Shown here piece after piece: positions 59,572 through 64,000 of a DNA stretch of 64,000 nucleotides; position 1 is the stretch's first letter; every line of letters begins with the position of its first letter. A model generated the notes under the pieces. It was not told where the DNA came from, searched no databases, and was given only the letters and a program-made list of their open reading frames with translations. The DNA comes from Bradyrhizobium erythrophlei (GTDB taxonomy: Bacteria > Pseudomonadota > Alphaproteobacteria > Rhizobiales > Xanthobacteraceae), in assembly GCF_900129425.1 (NCBI RefSeq), contig NZ_LT670817.1:1488001-1552000 (forward strand), written 5' to 3'. A program made the translations under genes and the position numbers.

Positions 59572-60822
59572 ATGGCCGCGACTGAAGGCGATCCCCGTCC
59601 TGTCTCCACCGCGGCCACCTGGCGGACCCCGCTGGTGATCGTGGTGTGCGGCAGCCTGATCGGGATGCTGACATTCGGCCCGCGTTCGACGTTCGGGTTC
59701 TTCATGCAGCCCATCAGCCGCGAGTTCGGCTGGGGCCGCGACGTGTTCGCGCTCGCCTTCGCCGTGCAGAATCTGCTGTGGGGAGTGGGGCAACCATTTG
59801 CCGGCGCGATCGCCGATCGGTTCGGCACGTTGCGGGTGATCTGCATCGGTGCGCTGATGTATGCCGCGGGCCTGACCATCATGCGCTACGGGTCGACGCC
59901 GGCCTCGCTCGAACTCGGCGCCGGGATTCTGATCGGTTTCGGCCTGTCCGGATGTTCGTTCAACCTGGTGCTGTCGGCGTTCGGCAAGCTGATGCCGCCG
60001 GAATGGCGCGGCATCGCGCTTGGAGCAGGCACCGCCGCCGGCTCGTTCGGGCAATTCCTGTTCGCCCCCTTCGGGGTCGCGCTGATCGACAATTTCGGCT
60101 GGCAGTCCGCCCTGACGGTGTTCGCGGCCCTGATGCTGCTGGTGATCCCGCTGTCGCTGGCGCTGGCGACGCCGGCCGTGGCCGCGAGCGACGGACCGGT
60201 CATGCAGCAACAGTCGTTCAAGCAGGCGCTGGTGGAGGCCTTCGGCCACCGCTCCTACGTGCTGCTGGTGCTCGGCTTCTTCACCTGTGGGTTTCAACTC
60301 GCCTTCATCACCGTGCATCTGCCGGCCTACCTGGTCGATCGCGGCGCACCGGTTCAGACCGGCGGCTGGGTGATTGCCACCATCGGGCTGTTCAACATCA
60401 TAGGTTCGCTCAGCGTCGGATGGCTGCAGAGCAGGCTCCCGAAGCGCTATATCCTGTCGGTGATTTATTTCGCTCGCGCGATGTCGATCGTGGCGTTCAT
60501 TTCGTTTCCGATCACCACTTTCTCCGCGATCGCGTTCGGCATCGTCACCGGCCTGACCTGGCTGTCGACGGTGCCGCCGACCTCGAGCCTGGTCGCACTG
60601 ATGTTTGGGACGCGCTGGCTGGCGACGCTGTATGGCTTTGCTTTCTTCAGCCACCAGGTCGGGGGCTTCCTCGGCGTGCTGCTCGGGGGTATCGTGTTCG
60701 AGCAGTTCGGGTCGTACACCCCGATCTGGTGGCTTTCGGTCCTGTTCGGCATATTGTCGGCGCTGATCAACCTTCCGATCGTCGAAGCGCCGGTGGCGCG
60801 GCCAGTTGCGCAGCCGGCATAG
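59572..60822 (+). CDS. MFS transporter (oxalate/formate antiporter or monocarboxylate type)
   Basis: 416 residues from ATG 59572. Twelve hydrophobic helices; between helices 2 and 3 is the MFS loop GAIADRFGTLR (a DxxxxxR variant). The early TFGPRSTFGFFMQPISREFGWGRD resembles OFA and MCT-like transporters that carry small carboxylates. Substrate unknown. It precedes the AcuI-like gene by 37 bases and could supply an acid to it. Confidence 0.85.
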   Translation: MAATEGDPRPVSTAATWRTPLVIVVCGSLIGMLTFGPRSTFGFFMQPISREFGWGRDVFALAFAVQNLLWGVGQPFAGAIADRFGTLRVICIGALMYAAGLTIMRYGSTPASLELGAGILIGFGLSGCSFNLVLSAFGKLMPPEWRGIALGAGTAAGSFGQFLFAPFGVALIDNFGWQSALTVFAALMLLVIPLSLALATPAVAASDGPVMQQQSFKQALVEAFGHRSYVLLVLGFFTCGFQLAFITVHLPAYLVDRGAPVQTGGWVIATIGLFNIIGSLSVGWLQSRLPKRYILSVIYFARAMSIVAFISFPITTFSAIAFGIVTGLTWLSTVPPTSSLVALMFGTRWLATLYGFAFFSHQVGGFLGVLLGGIVFEQFGSYTPIWWLSVLFGILSALINLPIVEAPVARPVAQPA

Positions 60823-60859
60823 TCCATTCAGAGTCTGAAAATTCAAGAAGCATCGGAGA

Positions 60860-61852
60860 GTGCGTTTGGGAACGTTCAAGGCGATCAGGATCGACAAGGC
60901 GGAAAAGGGCACCACGGCCGCGCTCACCCAGTTCGATGAAGCCGAATTGATGGATGGCGACGTCACCGTGCGGGTCGAATGGTCGGCGCTGAACTACAAG
61001 GATGGCCTGGCCGTTACCGGCAAGGCGCCGGTGGTGCGGCGCTTTCCGATGATCGCGGGCATCGACCTCGCCGGCACCGTCGAGCAATCGTCGCACCCGC
61101 AGTGGAAGGCCGGCGACAAGGTGATCTGCACCGGCTGGGGCATGGGCGAGACCCATCTCGGCGCCTACGCCGAGAAGGCGCGGGTCAAGGGCGACTGGCT
61201 GGTGCGCCTGCCGCAGGGAATGTCGGCGCGGGATGCGATGGCGATCGGCACCGCGGGGTTCACCGCGATGCTCTCGGTGCTCGCGCTGGAAAAATATGGC
61301 CTCACGCCCAAGGACGGCCCGGTTGTCGTCACCGGCGCCGCCGGCGGCGTCGGCTCGGTCGCGACCGCGGTACTCTCCAAACTCGGCTATCACGTCATCG
61401 CATCGACCGGCCGCATGGCGGAGGCCGAGTATCTCAGGGGTCTCGGTGCCGCCGAGGTGATCGATCGCAGCGAGCTGTCAGGGCCGGCCAAGCCCCTGGC
61501 CAGGGAGCGCTGGGCGGGCGGAATCGACAGCGTCGGGTCCACGACGCTCGCCAACCTTCTGTCGATGACGAAATACCGCGGTGCCATCGCCGCATGCGGC
61601 CTTGCCGCCGGCATGGACCTGCCGTCTTCGGTGGCGCCGTTTATTTTACGCGGCGTGTGTCTGTTGGGCATCGATTCCGTGATGTGCCCGATTGAGTTGC
61701 GCAAGGCCGCCTGGACCCGGCTCGCGAGTGACCTGGATCGGGGGAAGCTCACTGAAATTACACATGAAATTGGTCTCGACGGGGTTATCGACGCCGGTGC
61801 CAGGATCCTCGCCGGCCAGGTTCGCGGTCGAATCGTGGTAAAAATTCTCTAA
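60860..61852 (+). CDS. Zinc-free medium-chain reductase, AcuI/YhdH type (acryloyl-CoA reductase-like)
   Basis: 330 residues from GTG 60860 (a TTG two codons later is an alternative). WSALNYKDGLAVTGKAPVVRRFPMIAGIDLAGTV and the NADPH site VVTGAAGGVGSVATAVL are typical; structural zinc cysteines are absent. AcuI reduces acryloyl-CoA to propionyl-CoA in propionate and DMSP metabolism; other members act as quinone reductases. Likely operon partner of the MFS gene. Confidence 0.88.
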   Translation: MRLGTFKAIRIDKAEKGTTAALTQFDEAELMDGDVTVRVEWSALNYKDGLAVTGKAPVVRRFPMIAGIDLAGTVEQSSHPQWKAGDKVICTGWGMGETHLGAYAEKARVKGDWLVRLPQGMSARDAMAIGTAGFTAMLSVLALEKYGLTPKDGPVVVTGAAGGVGSVATAVLSKLGYHVIASTGRMAEAEYLRGLGAAEVIDRSELSGPAKPLARERWAGGIDSVGSTTLANLLSMTKYRGAIAACGLAAGMDLPSSVAPFILRGVCLLGIDSVMCPIELRKAAWTRLASDLDRGKLTEITHEIGLDGVIDAGARILAGQVRGRIVVKIL

Positions 61853-62271
61853 CGGCGTTCAGACTTTACCAACGAACCTGCTCCAATGTTCCGTGCGTTG
61901 CCAAAACTAGCTTAGTAAGCCCTTGATTATCCAGCACTTTTTTTTGGGCGTCCGCATCTTCGGCATCAGCAGAGCGCCCGGGTGTTGGGGGTGGCCGATT
62001 GAACCCGGATGATGATTTTAGGCGGCTAACGGGTTTACTTCGTAGGGGGTAACCTTGCAGGAACCTGCAAACTTCCCAATTGTAGGTCAGGGCGACGGAA
62101 ATGGCCCGAAATCATTCAAAAGCGGTCTTATTCTTGTACTTTTTTGCCCTGTTAGGGTTTCCAAACGTTAATTTCTTAAGTTTCTTGAAACTATCATTGA
62201 GCGATGGTAGTTATCTATCCAGTTGCTGATGGCGATGGAGAAACAGCACCCCGCTCGAAAGAGTTTCGTGT
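61853..62271. other. AT-richer non-coding region
   Basis: About 420 bases. Contains poly-T runs, CTTGCAGGAACCTGCAAAC (a short hairpin) and several small frames without ribosome sites. No known RNA motif was found. At 62298-62332, just inside the next gene, AATAGCTCCCGATAACTCGG / GGGGCTATT forms a stem followed by TTTTCTTTTT on the plus strand, which would stop any plus transcript from here. Confidence 0.4.
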
Positions 62272-62853
62272 CTAGCGAATGCAAAGTGGGTTTTCGCACA
62301 AAATAGCTCCCGATAACTCGGGGGCTATTTTCTTTTTCCAAGCCTTCGTCTTCGTCGGCCTAAAGGGCTTGTGGCCGTTGCTGGCCTTCTGAATCAGGGC
62401 CGTAAATGGGACAGCATGTAACCGGTCGGGTAATTCTGGCTTCAGATACGCAGACGCAACGAAAAGTATCACGTCTAAGCTCGCTTGCTGAGCCTGCTCA
62501 ACATTAAAGAACACCGCATAGGGACCGCCCGGGACGTCGTCCACGATCAGCATATTCCTGCCCTCCGAAAAGAAGGCCATGCCTGCAGATGCCTCTCGTA
62601 CCAGCCGAGGCAGTTCTTTGGAGAGCGCGGCGCGAACTGGGCAAAAACACCTCCTATCAGATCCCACCTCAAATATATGATGATCTGGATCACCTGTGCG
62701 CACATCGCGTGCGAAGCAATGGTGGCCGTAGGAGACGAGAACTCGAAACGAGACGCTGGCCTCTGTTTTGGCCGACACATCAATTACCGCCGAGTCCAGA
62801 TGGGTCAGATCGTACTCAACATCGTCAATTACCTTTTTGCCCCAACTTCTCAC
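62272..62853 (-). CDS. Conserved hypothetical protein
   Basis: 193 residues from GTG 62853, with AAGGATCGCA upstream. The middle (LVSYGHHCFARDVRTGDPDHHIFEVGSDRRCFCPVR) has a histidine- and cysteine-rich pattern that I recall in hypothetical proteins of proteobacteria, often on mobile DNA. A lysine-rich C terminus (TKTKAWKKKIAPE) follows. Function unknown. Base composition is lower in GC than its left neighbours, suggesting transfer. Confidence 0.65.
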   Translation of the reverse strand: MRSWGKKVIDDVEYDLTHLDSAVIDVSAKTEASVSFRVLVSYGHHCFARDVRTGDPDHHIFEVGSDRRCFCPVRAALSKELPRLVREASAGMAFFSEGRNMLIVDDVPGGPYAVFFNVEQAQQASLDVILFVASAYLKPELPDRLHAVPFTALIQKASNGHKPFRPTKTKAWKKKIAPELSGAILCENPLCIR

Positions 62854-62951
62854 ACTGCGATCCTTGAATGACGTGCAACATGGTCAAAGTACTACCCATG
62901 AGTAAAAATGGGCTTTGTTAGAAAGTAAGGCTGCCCTGTTGGCGGCCTCTT

Positions 62952-63563
62952 TTATTTCTGATCCGCCCAAGGCATCTTGGGTGCAGCCTCAGCCGCGCTA
63001 ACGGCCGCTTCGTCACCCGCGATTTCGTCTCCGTTGGGTTCGTCGGCGACGGCTGAAGTTCCCTGATCCTTTTCGCCAGCTTTGCGCTGCGACTTCCCTG
63101 CCTTTTTCAGCCCGGGATACCATTCTAGAAGGCCGAACAGATCGCTGTTCGGTATGCGCACGAACGTGACGCTGTTCTTGCCCAGCGAAATCCGAATGCT
63201 CTGCTTCTGGTTCTCGGAATTGGCCGTGCCGAAATCGAAAGCGCCTTGAAGTAGCGCCTCCTGAATATCGTCAACCGAAGCGGGGGCCGCCCCGCCGCCT
63301 GCGGCCTCGGCGCGGGCGAGCATGATTGAGCGGGCTGCGGTGGCAAAGGGCTTACCCAAGAAATCCCCCGGCTGCCATTGCTTTCCGGCGCGCGTCCTCA
63401 CGGGACCGCCCGCCATCTCGGCCCCTGCGCCGACATCGCCAAACCTAGGTTGTTCGCCCGCCATTTCGTCATAGCCGTTGACCCAGCGCTTGAGGCGCGC
63501 GGTTTCAGCTTCGTGGAACGCGATCTTTTCTAAGGCTTTTGCAACTACAGGGTCGTCGGCCAT
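62952..63563 (-). CDS. Hypothetical protein
   Basis: 203 residues from ATG 63563, chosen because AAAGGAGTGCAGGA lies before it. The N-terminal 50 residues are helical and charged (ALEKIAFHEAETARLKRWVNGYDEMAG); the middle (SVDDIQEALLQGAFDFGTANSENQKQSIRISLGKNSVTFVRIPNSDLFGLLEW) could be a small domain; the C terminus is acidic and alanine-rich. No family recognised. It follows the style of phage or plasmid structural and regulatory proteins, but this is only impression. Confidence 0.6.
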   Translation of the reverse strand: MADDPVVAKALEKIAFHEAETARLKRWVNGYDEMAGEQPRFGDVGAGAEMAGGPVRTRAGKQWQPGDFLGKPFATAARSIMLARAEAAGGGAAPASVDDIQEALLQGAFDFGTANSENQKQSIRISLGKNSVTFVRIPNSDLFGLLEWYPGLKKAGKSQRKAGEKDQGTSAVADEPNGDEIAGDEAAVSAAEAAPKMPWADQK

Positions 63564-63892
63564 TCCTGCACTCCTTTGGAGGGAATGCGCCATATCTAGA
63601 TCAAGTGCGGGTTCCATGCAAGTACAATCGAAAACTTGTTTGTTCTTTTGCAACAATATATTTTATGTGTATGAAACTATTCGATTATTTCGTTGGAGAA
63701 AGTTTTTAGGGTGATTTTATTATCTGGGAGAGAGGGAAATTCTTCCAGAGTCGCCGTCTTGGCGGCCTTAAATGCCTTCTGTGGGTTCGTCTTTCAAAGC
63801 CCGGCCGAGCATCGAAGCGCGACGAAAAGGATGGGCCGCTGCTCTCCCCCCCCCCTCGAAAAGGAACGCCACGGCCTGCAATCGGCTTCAAA
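63564..63892. other. AT-rich region upstream of the hypothetical gene
   Basis: Markedly AT-rich (TTGCAACAATATATTTTATG near 63650). It should contain the promoter of the 62952-63563 gene. Plus-strand frames here have no support. Confidence 0.4.
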
Positions 63893-63963
63893 ACTAACCT
63901 GGTCTAACGGTAGGATGCTCGCTTTACTGGCGGTGGGTCCGGGTCAAATCCCGGCGGTCGCCA
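63893..63963 (+). pseudogene. tRNA-like sequence, degenerate
   Basis: D-arm-like TGGTCTAACGGTAGGATG, an anticodon-arm-like stem and a T-arm-like CCGGGTCAAATCCCGG are in tRNA order and ending CGGTCGCCA. However the T loop is one base short and the 5' acceptor strand does not pair with GGTCGCC. It may be a tRNA remnant, such as an attachment-site copy at an island edge. Confidence 0.3.
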
Positions 63964-64000
63964 AGGATCAAATTTAGCGGGACCGCCGTGGCCACATCAG

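Noticed and set aside
59425..60966. 513-codon minus-strand frame over the MFS gene
   Set aside because: Composition (Q, R, H, D rich) is that of an antisense frame; the plus strand has twelve clear membrane helices.
61853..62271. Possible tmRNA or other known RNA
   Set aside because: No tag-peptide codons or pairing pattern of tmRNA, 6S or SRP RNA was found.
1..64000. CRISPR array or complete insertion sequence
   Set aside because: No regularly spaced repeats and no transposase or integrase gene is visible in the window.

Overview
The window is GC-rich, densely coded chromosomal DNA from an alphaproteobacterium of the Rhizobiales, most probably Bradyrhizobium or a close relative. The case rests on the GANTC methyltransferase CcrM, typical Nitrobacteraceae families (DUF1236, DUF3096, DUF2007, a stand-alone ABC-type binding protein), the nadA-nadB-nadC operon, the smc/DsbA/DUF721/mutY neighbourhood, and many short palindromic intergenic repeats. 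Names rest on motifs and remembered family features; no search was run.

Layout. 1-10.7 kb: housekeeping genes (Rsm22-like, smc, a DsbA-like protein, DUF721, mutY), then a flavin monooxygenase and two glutathione transferases. 11.4-23.4 kb: an accessory redox region. It holds a disulfide-type flavoprotein, a LysR regulator divergent from a tautomerase, an AraC/cupin regulator divergent from an AhpD-like carboxymuconolactone decarboxylase and a DUF417 (RclC-like) membrane protein, a SoxC-like sulfite dehydrogenase coupled to a cytochrome c, then DUF302 and DUF983 proteins. Part of it is repeated downstream: copy 2 (22290-23318) has lost pieces of the regulator and decarboxylase but keeps an almost identical DUF417 gene. 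23.7-32.4 kb: ccrM, a zinc metallopeptidase, moaB, a MarR-GNAT fusion, a glycosyltransferase, a radical SAM gene behind a good SOS box, rnhB and a membrane glycosyltransferase. 32.4-35.0 kb: an islet (odd response regulator, acyl-CoA-dehydrogenase-like gene, truncated SDR) between two direct copies of one repeat. 35-44.4 kb: uracil-DNA glycosylase, ETF-QO, a TPR protein, ispE, a polyprenyl diphosphate synthase, DUF2007, a methyltransferase, an S49 peptidase and small proteins. 44.4-48.9 kb: a hairpin RNA candidate and glyQ/glyS, separated by a DUF559 nuclease gene bracketed by inverted repeats; glyS itself carries an in-frame palindromic insertion. 49-61.9 kb: DUF1236, DUF3096, ppdK, a cell-wall hydrolase, nadABC with paired operator-like sites, an MFS transporter and an AcuI/YhdH reductase. 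61.9-64 kb: an AT-richer stretch with two unknown genes and a degenerate tRNA-like sequence, possibly the edge of an island.

How the parts may work together. The 11-23 kb region looks like a defence against reactive chlorine or sulfur species: a cytoplasmic flavoprotein reductase, an AhpD-like thiol protein, an inner-membrane RclC-like protein and a periplasmic molybdenum sulfite dehydrogenase with its cytochrome, probably under the AraC/cupin protein. This is inference from gene content. The window is also unusually instructive about repeats: at least five palindromic families occur, one inside a coding sequence, one bracketing a nuclease gene and one at the break point of a truncated operon.
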